DNA of 64,000 bases from Allorhizobium ampelinum S4 (GTDB lineage: Bacteria > Pseudomonadota > Alphaproteobacteria > Rhizobiales > Rhizobiaceae). The DNA is taken from positions 1,429,001-1,493,000 of the forward strand of contig NC_011989.1 of NCBI RefSeq assembly GCF_000016285.1. The letters are read 5' to 3'. The position numbers and the translations under genes were made by a program. The notes beneath the pieces are model-generated. The model saw only the letters and a program-made list of their open reading frames with translations, ran no database searches and was not told the DNA's origin. Positions 19,657 to 29,049 of this stretch are shown here, piece after piece (position 1 is the stretch's first letter; each line of letters starts with the position of its first letter).

Positions 19657-20068
19657 TGTGAGCGTAAACTAGCTCAACAAGGCAGACTTGTCATCAACTT
19701 TTTGCATTTTTGTTACAGCTTTCTAAAAAAAGAAATTGAGCTGGAAATTTTTGCTGATTTGTCAATATTTTGACATGGTTGAGCCGCGAGCGAATGCTCA
19801 GGCGTTAAGTGATTTGCCCCGGTTTTGGATCTGAATCTCAGTATTTTTGCCAGGTGTTCAGTCATGAGCCAGCCAAAACAAGCCGATCGTTAAGATGTCT
19901 CTGCATGAGGCAGATTGGGCCGCAGGGCCTTGTTATCCTTCGCCGCCGTGCACAAAAGGACGGGGCGGGTTTTCTTCCGTGTGCGAAACGGTTAGAAGGC
20001 TTCAAGAAAAACCAGATATACGGCTGATTCCGCACGAAATGCGGCTCGCCTCACCAATGGAAGTCGGT
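19657..20068 (+). other. gene-free AT-rich leader region upstream of proS
   Basis: No gene is supported here. The first half is AT-rich (runs of T and A near 19695-19770) and includes the inverted repeat TGTCAA/TTGACA (19760-19765 and 19770-19775). The second half carries an open frame continuous with proS from 19895, but it lacks family similarity and a convincing ribosome-binding site, so it is treated as untranslated leader or promoter. The proS promoter and that of the opposite-strand small RNA probably both lie here. Confidence 0.5.
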
Positions 20069-21391
20069 ATGCGTCTCTCCCGTTATTTTTTGCCTATCCT
20101 GAAGGAAAATCCCAAGGAAGCGGAAATCGTTTCTCATCGGCTGATGCTGCGCACCGGCATGATCCGGCAGCAGTCACAAGGTATCTATTCCTGGCTGCCG
20201 CTGGGCAAGCGCGTGCTGGACAAGGTCAATGCGATCATTCGTCAGGAGCAGAACCGGGCAGGGGCAGTGGAATTGCTGATGCCGACGCTGCAATCGGCGG
20301 AGCTTTGGCAGGAAAGCGGTCGTTACGACGACTATGGCAAGGAAATGCTGCGGATCAAGGATCGGCAGGACCGGCCCATGCTGTACGGTCCCACCAATGA
20401 AGAAATGATCACGGACATCTTCCGGTCCTATGTAAAGTCCTACAAGAGCCTGCCGCTGAACCTCTATCACATACAATTGAAATTCCGTGATGAGATCAGG
20501 CCGCGCTTCGGCACGATGCGGTCGCGCGAGTTTTTGATGAAAGACGCTTATTCCTTCGATTTGACGAAGGAAAGCGCCATTCACTCCTATAACAAGATGT
20601 TTGCCGCCTATCTTCGGACGTTTGACCGGCTTGGTCTGCGCGCCATTCCAATGCGCGCCGATACCGGCCCGATTGGTGGCAATCACAGCCATGAATTCAT
20701 CATTCTCGCCGATACCGGTGAATCGGAAGTCTTTTGTCACAAGAGCTTCCTGGATCGCGCCATTCCGTCTGCCGATACCGATTTTGACGATGTTGCTGGC
20801 CTTCAGGCGATTTTTGACGACTGGACGTCGCACTATGCCGCTACCTCTGAAATGCATGATGAGGCGGCTTACGGTGCCATGCCGGATGACGCGAAGATTT
20901 CCGCTCGTGGTATCGAGGTCGGTCATATCTTCTATTTCGGCACCAAATATTCCGAACCGATGGGCGCCAAGGTGCAGGGACCTGATGGTAAGGAACATCT
21001 TGTTCACATGGGATCCTATGGTATTGGGCCGACCCGCCTTGTTCCGGCCATTATCGAAGCTTCCCATGATGAAAATGGCATTATCTGGCCGGCTTCCGTC
21101 GCGCCTTTCGATGCCATCATCATCAACATGAAGGCTGGGGATGCCGGTTGCGATGGCGCTTGCGACACCGTGTACGGGGCGCTGACCAAGGCCGGCAAGG
21201 ATGTTCTTCTCGACGATACCGATGATCGCGCCGGTGCGAAATTCGCACTCGCCGATTTGATCGGCGTTCCCTATCAGGTGATCGTCGGTCCGAGGTCGGT
21301 CGCCAATGGCGAAGTCGAGCTGAAGAACCGTAAAACCGGCGAGCGTGAAACCATGACCATCGAGGCCGCCATCAACCGTCTTGCCGGTTGA
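20069..21391 (+). CDS. proS: prolyl-tRNA synthetase
   Basis: Class II aminoacyl-tRNA synthetase that charges tRNA-Pro. With the ATG at 20069 the protein has 440 residues, the short alphaproteobacterial form that lacks the editing insertion between motifs 2 and 3. The N-terminal [20 protein letters not shown] and motif 1 region [19 protein letters not shown] are typical; motif 2 lies in [30 protein letters not shown], motif 3 in [17 protein letters not shown], and the anticodon domain fills the C-terminus. An in-frame upstream start (19895) would add 58 residues without similarity and is not used. lolC follows after 19 bases. Confidence 0.96.
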   Translation: MRLSRYFLPILKENPKEAEIVSHRLMLRTGMIRQQSQGIYSWLPLGKRVLDKVNAIIRQEQNRAGAVELLMPTLQSAELWQESGRYDDYGKEMLRIKDRQDRPMLYGPTNEEMITDIFRSYVKSYKSLPLNLYHIQLKFRDEIRPRFGTMRSREFLMKDAYSFDLTKESAIHSYNKMFAAYLRTFDRLGLRAIPMRADTGPIGGNHSHEFIILADTGESEVFCHKSFLDRAIPSADTDFDDVAGLQAIFDDWTSHYAATSEMHDEAAYGAMPDDAKISARGIEVGHIFYFGTKYSEPMGAKVQGPDGKEHLVHMGSYGIGPTRLVPAIIEASHDENGIIWPASVAPFDAIIINMKAGDAGCDGACDTVYGALTKAGKDVLLDDTDDRAGAKFALADLIGVPYQVIVGPRSVANGEVELKNRKTGERETMTIEAAINRLAG

Positions 21392-21410
21392 GCGACGCCA
21401 GGAGGCAAGA

Positions 21411-22718
21411 TTGAGCAGTGAAACCGGAAGCTCTGCGGCAGGCGATACCGCAGTGCCGTCATCCGCAAAGCCGTTTTCCGCATTTGAGCGCATGGTGGCC
21501 TGGCGCTACCTGCGCGCTCGGCGCAAAGAGGCGGTGATTTCGGTCATTGCCGGCTTTTCCTTTGTCGGCATCATGCTGGGGGTTGCGACCCTGATCATCG
21601 TCATGGCTGTCATGAACGGTTTTCGGACCGAGTTGATTTCTCGTATCCTCGGCATAAACGGGCATATGATCGTTCAGCCGGTCGACAGTCCCTTTACCGA
21701 CTTTGCCGATCTTGCCAAGAAATTCTCCGCAGTGCCCGGTGTCACCATGGCGCTGCCGCTGGTCGAGGGCCAGACGCTGGCCTCTGGCAAGGGTGGGGCT
21801 GGGACGGGTGCGTTGGTGCGCGGCATCCGCCCCGACGACCTGTTGAAGCTCAAGGAAGTGGCTGCGAATATCAAGACCGGCGACATGGTGGGCTTCACAT
21901 CCGGCCAGGGCGTGCTGATCGGTTCGCGCATGGCCAACGATCTCGGTTTGCAGGCGGGCGATTCCATTACTCTAGTCTCGCCAGAGGGGGACGTGACTCC
22001 GATGGGAGTCAACCCGCGGGTCAAATCCTACAAGATTTCCGGTACGTTCGAGATCGGCATGTCGGAATATGATTCCTCGATCATTTACATGCCGCTTGAA
22101 GAATCGCAGCTCTATTTCAACGCGGAAGGCGTGGTGCAATCCATCGAATTGTTCGTCACCAATCCTGACGACATCGATGAACTGCGCCCCAAAGTCGAGG
22201 CGGCAGCGGGCCGGCAGGTATTCATCAGCGATTGGCGTCAGCGTAACCAGACCTTCTTCTCCGCCTTGCAGGTGGAGCGCAATGTGATGTTCATGATCCT
22301 GACATTGATCGTTATTGTCGCGGCGCTGAACATCATTTCCGGCCTGATCATGCTGGTGAAGGACAAGAGCAGCGATATCGCCATTCTGAAGACCATGGGC
22401 GCCAGTTCAAGTTCGATCCTTCGGATCTTCTTCATGACGGGTGCGGCCATCGGCATCGCCGGCACGTTCGCTGGCGTTGGACTGGGCGTGCTGGTCTGTC
22501 TGAACATCGAATCGATCCGGAATTTCTTCTCCTGGGTCTCCGGTACGGTGTTGTTTGATCCGCAACTCTACTTCCTCAGCAAATTGCCGGCGGATATGAG
22601 CTTTGGTGAAACGGTTTCGGTGATTATCATGTCGCTCACCCTATCCTTTATCGCCACCATCTTTCCGGCATGGCGGGCGGCCCGGCTCGACCCCGTGCAA
22701 GCCCTGCGTTACGAATAA
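21411..22718 (+). CDS. lolC: lipoprotein-releasing ABC transporter permease (LolC/LolE family)
   Basis: A 435-residue inner-membrane permease that, with LolD, extracts lipoproteins from the inner membrane and hands them to LolA. It shows the family plan: an N-terminal [32 protein letters not shown] segment with membrane helix 1, a large periplasmic MacB-like domain (about 60-290), then three helices ([37 protein letters not shown] and the C-terminal one) and the end [12 protein letters not shown]. The start is TTG at 21411 with a perfect AGGAGG at 21400-21405. Only one LolC/E gene is next to lolD, so the transporter may use a homodimer, unless a second copy lies elsewhere. Confidence 0.93.
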   Translation: MSSETGSSAAGDTAVPSSAKPFSAFERMVAWRYLRARRKEAVISVIAGFSFVGIMLGVATLIIVMAVMNGFRTELISRILGINGHMIVQPVDSPFTDFADLAKKFSAVPGVTMALPLVEGQTLASGKGGAGTGALVRGIRPDDLLKLKEVAANIKTGDMVGFTSGQGVLIGSRMANDLGLQAGDSITLVSPEGDVTPMGVNPRVKSYKISGTFEIGMSEYDSSIIYMPLEESQLYFNAEGVVQSIELFVTNPDDIDELRPKVEAAAGRQVFISDWRQRNQTFFSALQVERNVMFMILTLIVIVAALNIISGLIMLVKDKSSDIAILKTMGASSSSILRIFFMTGAAIGIAGTFAGVGLGVLVCLNIESIRNFFSWVSGTVLFDPQLYFLSKLPADMSFGETVSVIIMSLTLSFIATIFPAWRAARLDPVQALRYE

Positions 22719-22732
22719 GGAACAGCGGATCC

Positions 22733-23422
22733 ATGGCGAACAACCCTGTTCTTGAAATTTCGGAGGTTTCGCGCACCTATGGGGAAGGCGAAACCAAGCT
22801 TTCCATTCTGAAAGGCGCCGGCCTAAAATTATACGAAGGCGAAACCGTCGCTCTCGTTGCTCCGTCGGGCACGGGCAAGTCCACCCTGCTGCATATTGCC
22901 GGGCTGCTGGAACATCCGACGGATGGCGACGTGCTGATTGGCGGCACCCGTTGCAATGAGTTGTCCGAGGAAGGCCGCACGGCCATGCGCCGCACCAGCA
23001 TTGGCTTCGTCTATCAGTTCCATCACCTGTTGCCGGAGTTTTCGGCGCTTGAAAACATCATGATGCCGCAGATGATTGCGGGCTTGAGCATTCCGGAAGC
23101 CAGCAAGCGTGCCAAGGCTTTGCTTGATTACATGCGCATCGGCCATCGCGGTGATCACCGTCCCGCCGAACTTTCTGGCGGCGAACAGCAGCGCGTGGCC
23201 ATTGCCCGTGCGGTTGCCAATGCGCCGCTGTTGCTGTTGGCGGACGAGCCGACCGGCAATCTCGATCCGGAAACTGCAGCTTATGTGTTTTCCGCGTTGG
23301 AAGCGCTGGTGCGCCAGTCCGGTCTTGCGGCGTTGATTGCGACCCATAATCACGAACTGGCCCGGCGGATGGACCGCTGCGTCACTCTCCAGGACGGCAG
23401 AATCGTCGATTTCGATTTGTAA
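22733..23422 (+). CDS. lolD: lipoprotein-releasing ABC transporter ATPase LolD
   Basis: Cytoplasmic ATPase of the Lol transporter, 229 residues. Walker A is APSGTGKST (43-51; the first glycine is alanine, which is common in this group), the signature is [14 protein letters not shown] and Walker B is [13 protein letters not shown], with a switch histidine in ATHNHELA. The ATG at 22733 lies 14 bases after the lolC stop, with AAGGAAC upstream; the frame is open further back inside lolC but has no family match there. A strong terminator follows at 23464. Confidence 0.96.
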   Translation: MANNPVLEISEVSRTYGEGETKLSILKGAGLKLYEGETVALVAPSGTGKSTLLHIAGLLEHPTDGDVLIGGTRCNELSEEGRTAMRRTSIGFVYQFHHLLPEFSALENIMMPQMIAGLSIPEASKRAKALLDYMRIGHRGDHRPAELSGGEQQRVAIARAVANAPLLLLADEPTGNLDPETAAYVFSALEALVRQSGLAALIATHNHELARRMDRCVTLQDGRIVDFDL

Positions 23423-23463
23423 TCGCCCACGGGTCTGAAAAGAACCTTTCCATCAGCGATATC

Positions 23464-23495
23464 AAAACCCGTCGATCATCTGATCGGCGGGTTTT
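23464..23495 (+). terminator. intrinsic terminator after lolD
   Basis: AAAACCCG-T-CGATCA pairs with TGATCG-G-CGGGTTTT around a two-base loop, one G-T wobble in the stem, and runs directly into a T-tract. It sits 41 bases after the lolD stop and should end the proS-lolC-lolD transcript. The flanking A- and T-runs make it usable in both directions. Confidence 0.9.
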
Positions 23496-23511
23496 TCGTA
23501 TGGCGCTTAGT

Positions 23512-23552
23512 GTTTGTCAGAGAAAAATGGAAACCGGTTTTGGTAGACAAAC
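23512..23552. repeat. dispersed rhizobial intergenic repeat, copy 2
   Basis: The ends GTTTGTC (23512-23518) and GACAAAC (23546-23552) are perfect reverse complements, and the middle reads GAAAAATGGAAACCGGTTTT. The copy at 46563-46609 has the same order of parts (GTTCGTCAG, GAAAAATGGA, CCGATTTT, GACAAAC). Likely a small non-coding palindromic repeat. Confidence 0.6.
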
Positions 23553-23626
23553 TCCGGGAAAAAATATCTGTTGACGAACAAACAAAAGGAGAACAAAATG
23601 GATACATAACAAGACAGGAGTGAGCT

Positions 23627-23713
23627 ATGAGTGACATTCTGCATGACATCGCCGCATTCGCATCGCTGGCTGTTTTTATCGCCAGCTTGTCTGTTCTGGC
23701 GATGGCTTTTTGA
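23627..23713 (+). CDS. candidate 28-residue single-helix membrane peptide
   Basis: A short frame starting at ATG 23627 with ACAGGAG seven bases upstream and ending at TGA 23711. After MSDILHDIAAF the remaining residues (ASLAVFIASLSVLAMAF) form one hydrophobic helix with no charge, the pattern of many bacterial small membrane proteins. The base use at third positions is GC-rich and unlike the AT-rich sequence just before it. It is isolated between the lolD terminator and dnaE. Similarity could not be tested. Confidence rests on the start context and the composition of the helix; a chance frame remains possible. Confidence 0.5.
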   Translation: MSDILHDIAAFASLAVFIASLSVLAMAF

Positions 23714-23845
23714 AATGCCAGGCATCGTCTTGGCGCGACCTGATCTAGATGGGTCTGCCAAAGGCGCCTGACGCTTTAAGGGGATAGGTCGCGGTTAGGC
23801 TTTATGTCTTCTGGACATGGCGGGCCAAACCTAGGACAATAACCT

Positions 23846-23905
23846 CCATACAGCGCTGTGCGTTTTGTTAAATGCACATTGGACGCGGTAACACTTTACA
23901 TCTGC
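23846..23905 (+). repeat. palindromic intergenic repeat upstream of dnaE
   Basis: The core GTGCGTTTTGTTAAATGCAC (23858-23877) is a near-palindrome, followed by ATTGGACGC and GTAACACTTTACATCTGCTG. A second copy lies at 28899-28936. I recall similar blocks (GTGCGTnTT..AAnGCACAAAGGACGC-TGTA-CACTTT) in many Rhizobium intergenic regions, so this is probably a copy of a widespread repeat rather than a dnaE-specific operator. It ends about 50 bases before dnaE. Confidence 0.6.
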
Positions 23906-23952
23906 TGCATTCCTTTTTTCGTGGGCTGATTTCAGTTTGACGAGGAAGTTTT

Positions 23953-26900
23953 ATGGTGGCGATCTTCAGTGCACAGCGGCGACAAGCAAGCAGGATGGAT
24001 GCAATGAGTGATATGGGCGCAAGCGGACAAGCTGTAGTGAATGCGGGTCCAGGTTTCGTCCATTTAAGAGTGCATTCGGCCTATTCGCTGCTGGAAGGTG
24101 CGCTGCCGCTGAAGAAGATCCTGAGCAAGGTTGCCTCTGACCAGCAACCGGCCATTGCCATTACCGATACCAATAACCTGTTCATAGCGCTCGAGTTTTC
24201 CCAGAAGGCGCTCAGCGATGGCTTGCAGCCGATCATTGGCTGTCAATTGTCCATCGATATGGAAGACGCCAATGAGGAAAAGCGGGGCAATAGCTCTCTT
24301 GCCAAATATCCGGCCATTGTGCTTCTCGCCGCCGATCCGGCGGGTTATGAGCGGCTGGTAGACTTGGTCAGCCGTGCCTATCTCCAGGGCGATAATACGC
24401 AGTCTGTGCATATCACCGCCTCCTGGTTAGAAGAGATCGGTACGGATGGCCTGATCGCCCTGACGGGTGCAACAGGCGGTCCGGTCGATCTGCCGGTGAA
24501 GGACGGTCATCACGCCCAGGCGCTGTCGCGGCTTCAGACGCTCAAATCCCTGTTCGGGGATCGGCTTTATATCGAATTGCAGCGCCACCAAGGTTATGAC
24601 CGTGTGCATGAAAGCCGGATGATCGCGCTCGCTTATGATCATGATATTCCATTGGTTGCCACCAATGAGGCCTTCTTTCCGAGCCGTGACGATTATGATG
24701 CCCATGACGCGCTGATGGCCGTTGCCCATAATGCCATCGTGTCCGACGACCGGCGGTTTCGTCTGACCCCGGATCACTATCTGAAAAGCCGCAAGGAAAT
24801 GCAGACCTTGTTTAGGGATCTGCCGGAAGCGCTTGAAAACACGGTGGAGATAGCCAGCCGCTGTTCTTTCGTTCTCGACACCCGCAACCCTATACTGCCG
24901 CGCTTTACCGGCGGTAGCGACGATCCTGAAGAGGCTGAGCGCGCCGAGGCTGGGGAATTGCGCCGCCAGGCCATCGAGGGATTGGATGACCGGCTGGCAA
25001 AGCTTGGCATGGCACCAGGCTATGATGAGAAGGAATATCGGGACCGGCTGGATTTCGAGCTCGGCGTCATCGAGCGGATGAAATTTCCCGGCTACTTCCT
25101 GATCGTTGCCGACTTCATCAAATGGGCCAAGAGCCAGGACATTCCCGTTGGCCCTGGCCGTGGTTCGGGTGCGGGTTCGCTGGTCGCCTATGCCTTGACC
25201 ATTACCGATGTCGATCCGCTGCGGTTCTCCTTGCTGTTCGAACGCTTTCTCAATCCTGAGCGCGTCTCGATGCCCGACTTCGACATCGACTTCTGCCAGG
25301 ATCGCCGTGAAGAGGTGATCCGTTATGTGCAGCGCAAATATGGGCGCGAGCAAGTGGCGCAGATCATCACCTTCGGGTCGCTCCAGGCCCGTGCAGCCTT
25401 GCGCGACGTTGGCCGCGTGCTGGAAATGCCCTATGGGCAGGTCGACAGGATCTGTAAGCTGGTGCCGAACAATCCGGCCAATCCGACCCCCTTGTCCAAG
25501 GCCATCGAAGAAGAGCCAAAGTTTCAGGAGGAGGCGGAGAAGGAGCCTGTCGTTGCCCGTCTTCTGGATATCGCCCAGAAGATCGAGGGGCTTTATCGCC
25601 ACGCCTCGACCCATGCCGCCGGTATCGTTATCGGTGACCGACCGCTGTCCAAGCTGGTACCGATGTATCGCGATCCGCGCTCGGATATGCCGGTCACCCA
25701 GTTTAACATGAAGTGGGTGGAGCAGGCCGGGCTGGTCAAGTTCGACTTTCTCGGATTGAAGACGCTGACAGTGCTGAAAACCGCCGTGGATTTCTGCCGG
25801 TTGCGCGATATCGAGATTGACCTGGCGACAATTCCGCTGGACGACGAAAAAACCTATCAAATGCTGTCACGCGGTGAGACCGTCGGTGTGTTCCAGGTGG
25901 AAAGTGCCGGCATGCGCAAGGCACTGATCGGTATGCGACCCGACTGTATCGAGGATATTATCGCGCTGGTGGCGCTCTATCGTCCGGGGCCGATGGAGAA
26001 TATTCCGGTCTACAATGCCCGTAAGCATGGTGAGGAGGAGATCGAATCGATCCATCCGACCATCGATTACCTTCTGAAGGAAACCCAGGGGGTTATCGTC
26101 TATCAGGAGCAGGTCATGCAGGTGGCCCAGGTTCTGTCGGGCTATTCGCTCGGTGAAGCGGATCTTCTGCGCCGTGCCATGGGTAAGAAGATCAAGGAGG
26201 AAATGGACAAGCAGCGCGCCCGTTTCGTCGATGGTGCGGTGAAGAATGGTGTCTCAAAGCCCCAGGCCGACAACATTTTCGACCTGCTGGCGAAATTTGC
26301 CAATTACGGCTTCAACAAATCCCACGCCGCAGCCTACGCTATTGTCTCCTACCAGACCGCCTATATGAAGGCCCATTATCCGGTGGAGTTTCTGGCAGCG
26401 TCGATGACACTCGATATGGCCAATACCGAAAAACTGGTGGATTTCCGCCAGGATGCCGGGCGTCTCGGTATTGAGGTCGTGCCACCGTCGGTTCAGACTT
26501 CTTTCCGGCACTTCCAGACGGGGCCGAACAGGATTTACTATTCGCTGGCTGCCTTGAAGGGCGTCGGCGATGCAGCCGTCGAGCATATCGTAACGGTCCG
26601 CGGCGATACGCCCTTTGCCGATCTCGAGGATTTTTGTCTACGGATCGACCCGAAGCAGATCAATCGCCGGGTATTTGAAAGCCTGATTTTTGCCGGTGCC
26701 TTCGATTGTTTTGGCCGCGACCGTCCTGAATTGCTGGCTGGCATGGACCGGATTATCGGCTATGCGCAACGCGCCCAGGAAAATGCCGTCAGCGGCCAGT
26801 CGGACATGTTCGGCTCTGGCGGCGCCACAGGGCCGGAGCGGATTTCCTTTCCGACCTATACACCCTGGCTGCCATCCGAAAAGTTGATGCGGGAGTTTCA

Positions 26901-27492
26901 GGTTCTGGGCTTTTATCTCTCGGCCCATCCGCTCGACACCTATAAACCGCTGCTGGAAAAGATGCGCGTGCAGAATTTCGTCGATTTTTCCGGCGCGGTG
27001 CGTCAAGGCGCGACGGCGGGTCGGCTGGCCGGGACGGTGATTTCAAAGCAGGAGCGCAAGACGCGAACCGGAAACAAAATGGGCATCGTGACCTTTTCGG
27101 ATGCCACTGGCCAGTTCGAGGCTGTGCTGTTTTCGGAAGGCTTGAACCAGTATCGCGACCTGCTCGAATCGGGCAAGTCACTGGTGATCACGGTTGCCGC
27201 AGAAGAACGGCCGGAAGGCATTGGTCTTCGTATCCAGACGGCGCAGTCTTTGGAAGAAAAATCCTTGCAGATGCAAAAGACGTTGCGTGTCTATCTGCGC
27301 GATTCCAGTCCCTTGCGGGCGCTCGCCGCCCATCTCAATACCAAGGGTGATGGACTGGTCTCGTTCGTGGTGATCAAGGAGGATGGACGCCGCGAAATTG
27401 AAGTCGAACTCAATCAACGGTTCCGTATCACCCCGGAAATCGCCGCGGCCATGCGGTCCGCGCCGGGTGTGGTGGATGTTGAATTGGTATAG
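23953..27492 (+). CDS. dnaE: DNA polymerase III subunit alpha
   Basis: Replicative polymerase catalytic subunit of 1179 residues. Domains in order: PHP domain (about 35-330, beginning VHLRVHSAYSLLEGALPL), polymerase core with GPGRGSGAGSLVAYAL and the catalytic PDFDIDF (D442 and D444), fingers and thumb with YQEQVMQVAQVLSGYSLGEADLLRRAMGKK, a helix-hairpin-helix region (SLAALKGVGDAAVEHI) and an OB fold (AGTVISKQERKTRTGNKM). The ATG at 23953 is used because GAGGAAG lies eight bases upstream; ATGs at 23995 and 24004 also fit the poorly conserved N-terminus. It is the long DnaE1 type, not the error-prone DnaE2 found with imuAB. It converges on the L,D-transpeptidase gene. Confidence 0.97.
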   Translation: MVAIFSAQRRQASRMDAMSDMGASGQAVVNAGPGFVHLRVHSAYSLLEGALPLKKILSKVASDQQPAIAITDTNNLFIALEFSQKALSDGLQPIIGCQLSIDMEDANEEKRGNSSLAKYPAIVLLAADPAGYERLVDLVSRAYLQGDNTQSVHITASWLEEIGTDGLIALTGATGGPVDLPVKDGHHAQALSRLQTLKSLFGDRLYIELQRHQGYDRVHESRMIALAYDHDIPLVATNEAFFPSRDDYDAHDALMAVAHNAIVSDDRRFRLTPDHYLKSRKEMQTLFRDLPEALENTVEIASRCSFVLDTRNPILPRFTGGSDDPEEAERAEAGELRRQAIEGLDDRLAKLGMAPGYDEKEYRDRLDFELGVIERMKFPGYFLIVADFIKWAKSQDIPVGPGRGSGAGSLVAYALTITDVDPLRFSLLFERFLNPERVSMPDFDIDFCQDRREEVIRYVQRKYGREQVAQIITFGSLQARAALRDVGRVLEMPYGQVDRICKLVPNNPANPTPLSKAIEEEPKFQEEAEKEPVVARLLDIAQKIEGLYRHASTHAAGIVIGDRPLSKLVPMYRDPRSDMPVTQFNMKWVEQAGLVKFDFLGLKTLTVLKTAVDFCRLRDIEIDLATIPLDDEKTYQMLSRGETVGVFQVESAGMRKALIGMRPDCIEDIIALVALYRPGPMENIPVYNARKHGEEEIESIHPTIDYLLKETQGVIVYQEQVMQVAQVLSGYSLGEADLLRRAMGKKIKEEMDKQRARFVDGAVKNGVSKPQADNIFDLLAKFANYGFNKSHAAAYAIVSYQTAYMKAHYPVEFLAASMTLDMANTEKLVDFRQDAGRLGIEVVPPSVQTSFRHFQTGPNRIYYSLAALKGVGDAAVEHIVTVRGDTPFADLEDFCLRIDPKQINRRVFESLIFAGAFDCFGRDRPELLAGMDRIIGYAQRAQENAVSGQSDMFGSGGATGPERISFPTYTPWLPSEKLMREFQVLGFYLSAHPLDTYKPLLEKMRVQNFVDFSGAVRQGATAGRLAGTVISKQERKTRTGNKMGIVTFSDATGQFEAVLFSEGLNQYRDLLESGKSLVITVAAEERPEGIGLRIQTAQSLEEKSLQMQKTLRVYLRDSSPLRALAAHLNTKGDGLVSFVVIKEDGRREIEVELNQRFRITPEIAAAMRSAPGVVDVELV

Positions 27493-27565
27493 GCACTCTT
27501 TGTGGCGTCGCTGTCGCAAAACTGCTGCACGGGCGCAGGCCACATGGATTATTTCGGTATTGCCG

Positions 27566-28801
27566 TTATCCCGGCAGGTTGGTGATGAAGTCCGTGCCGT
27601 CAACCGTATCCGGGCTTAGTCCGTGGTCGGTAATCGTCATCACGGTTCCTGTCGTCATGGTCATTTCAATACGCTCGCGGATGTCGGCGGGGACGTGAAT
27701 CCGATTGAAAACCGTATCCAACCCATTGGGGACGTTTGGCTGCATCTTGCCAATGGTGACAATCGACGAATTTGAGACCGTGGAAGTTTGCTCAAGGCTG
27801 GTCACCTGCCAATGAGCCTTCCCACCGGCACTCTCCAGGTTCGCTGCGAAAAAATGGGTGCCGAGTGGTTTTTCCGGCTGGTCGATGACAATAGGCGCAT
27901 CGAAGACCGGCTTGAATGCCTGGCGTGCATAGATTTGGCCAACGGGTGGTATCGGCTTGCCAGCAGTTTTATAGAGAGCGCTCAGGAACGTCGGCGTAAT
28001 CAGCGGACCCTTCAGGGGCAGACCTTTCCACCGTTTGAAGCCCTGGATGGCCGTGCGGGTCAGGGGGCCGGCATGACCGTCATGGCCGCCCGTCTCAAAC
28101 CCCATGTCCTGCAACAGAAGTTGGGCGTCATGGATGGTTTCGGTTTCACCCCGAAACGTGATCAACAGGCTCAAAGGTGGTTGTCCGGCAATTACGGACG
28201 GGGGTTTGGGGCGGGGCAGATCGGCCATCGCCACTTCCACCGGTTCTGTACCGCTGGTGCCGTCCGTACCGCGCAGGCGGGCGTCGGACAGGATTTGCGG
28301 GCCTTGCTGTTGTTGCGTCGGGGTGAACAGGAACGGGTGTTCAATGGGAGCCGGTGCGACCGGAGCATCGCTGATCAGCACATGCGCACCCAGCCGGGTC
28401 ATGCCGTAGAGCTCACGCGCAAATTGGCCGGGCAGGCGCACGCAGCCATGCGAGGCTGGCCGGTTTGGTACGCTGTTCGATTCATGCAAGGCAACGCCAG
28501 ACCAAGTGATTCGTTGCATCCAGGGCATGGGCGCATTCGAATAAAGGTTGGATTCGTGATATTTCGTCTTTTGGATGATCGAGAAGATTCCAGACGGCGT
28601 CGTATGACCTTCCTTACCAGTAGAAACCTTCGAAGAGGCGATGATCCGGTCTCCATCATAGACCGTGAGAGATTGCGTCTGTTTCGACACGATGATTTGC
28701 AATGCGCTGCCGTCTCTGGCGGAGGCCTGCGACAGGCCTGCGCTCAACGCGAGCAGGGAAGCGGACAGGAACATCGAACGAAACATGGTGCGGACCGTCA
28801 T
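27566..28801 (-). CDS. L,D-transpeptidase (YkuD) with peptidoglycan-binding-like domain
   Basis: A secreted 411-residue cell-wall enzyme. Residues 1-28 form a signal peptide ending in SQASA. The YkuD catalytic domain (about 33-160) shows H106-E-S-N and the S117-H118-G119-C120-x-R122 motif with the catalytic cysteine. Around 215-290 there is a putative peptidoglycan-binding segment (AQLLLQDMGFETGGHDGHAGPLTRTAIQGF). The last 130 residues have no clear family. Such enzymes make 3-3 peptidoglycan cross-links or attach outer-membrane proteins, both prominent in Rhizobiales. The ATG at 28801 is preferred over that at 28840 because GAGGG precedes it and the signal peptide follows directly. Confidence 0.9.
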   Translation of the reverse strand: MTVRTMFRSMFLSASLLALSAGLSQASARDGSALQIIVSKQTQSLTVYDGDRIIASSKVSTGKEGHTTPSGIFSIIQKTKYHESNLYSNAPMPWMQRITWSGVALHESNSVPNRPASHGCVRLPGQFARELYGMTRLGAHVLISDAPVAPAPIEHPFLFTPTQQQQGPQILSDARLRGTDGTSGTEPVEVAMADLPRPKPPSVIAGQPPLSLLITFRGETETIHDAQLLLQDMGFETGGHDGHAGPLTRTAIQGFKRWKGLPLKGPLITPTFLSALYKTAGKPIPPVGQIYARQAFKPVFDAPIVIDQPEKPLGTHFFAANLESAGGKAHWQVTSLEQTSTVSNSSIVTIGKMQPNVPNGLDTVFNRIHVPADIRERIEMTMTTGTVMTITDHGLSPDTVDGTDFITNLPG

Positions 28802-28898
28802 GGTGCCCTCATCTGTAAACCGGGAAAACTGGGCCTTCAAAAGGTCGCCTGATCATGTGAGCAACGATGTGCCGAGAAATCAGTTGTTAAACGCCTAT

Positions 28899-28936
28899 AC
28901 CGCCGTGCGTTTTATAAAATGCACAAAGGATGCAGC
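28899..28936 (+). repeat. second copy of the palindromic intergenic repeat
   Basis: GTGCGTTTTATAAAATGCAC (28905-28924) followed by AAAGGATGCAG; over 26 bases (28905-28930) it differs from the copy at 23858-23883 at four positions, three of them in the loop or flank. It lies between the divergent-side leader of the L,D-transpeptidase gene and the 3' end of dinB. Same interpretation as the first copy. Confidence 0.6.
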
Positions 28937-29049
28937 CGCGTGCAGGCTGAATCCTAAAATAAACGTCGATCTTTAACGATTGCTTACCCGGCATGGCCGC
29001 TCACACAAAGTTGACGGGCAATGCTTTGACAACGGCGCTTTGATAGTGG

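Noticed and set aside
19760..19781. TTGACA at 19770 as a plus-strand -35 box for proS
   Set aside because: No acceptable -10 hexamer at 16-18 bases; kept only as part of an inverted repeat.
19895..20068. 58-codon N-terminal extension of proS
   Set aside because: No similarity to ProS, no good start context; the family N-terminus begins exactly at 20069.
23575..23600. GAAC..GAAC pair upstream of the small peptide as a LexA box
   Set aside because: Spacing is 11 bases, not the 7 required by the alphaproteobacterial operator.
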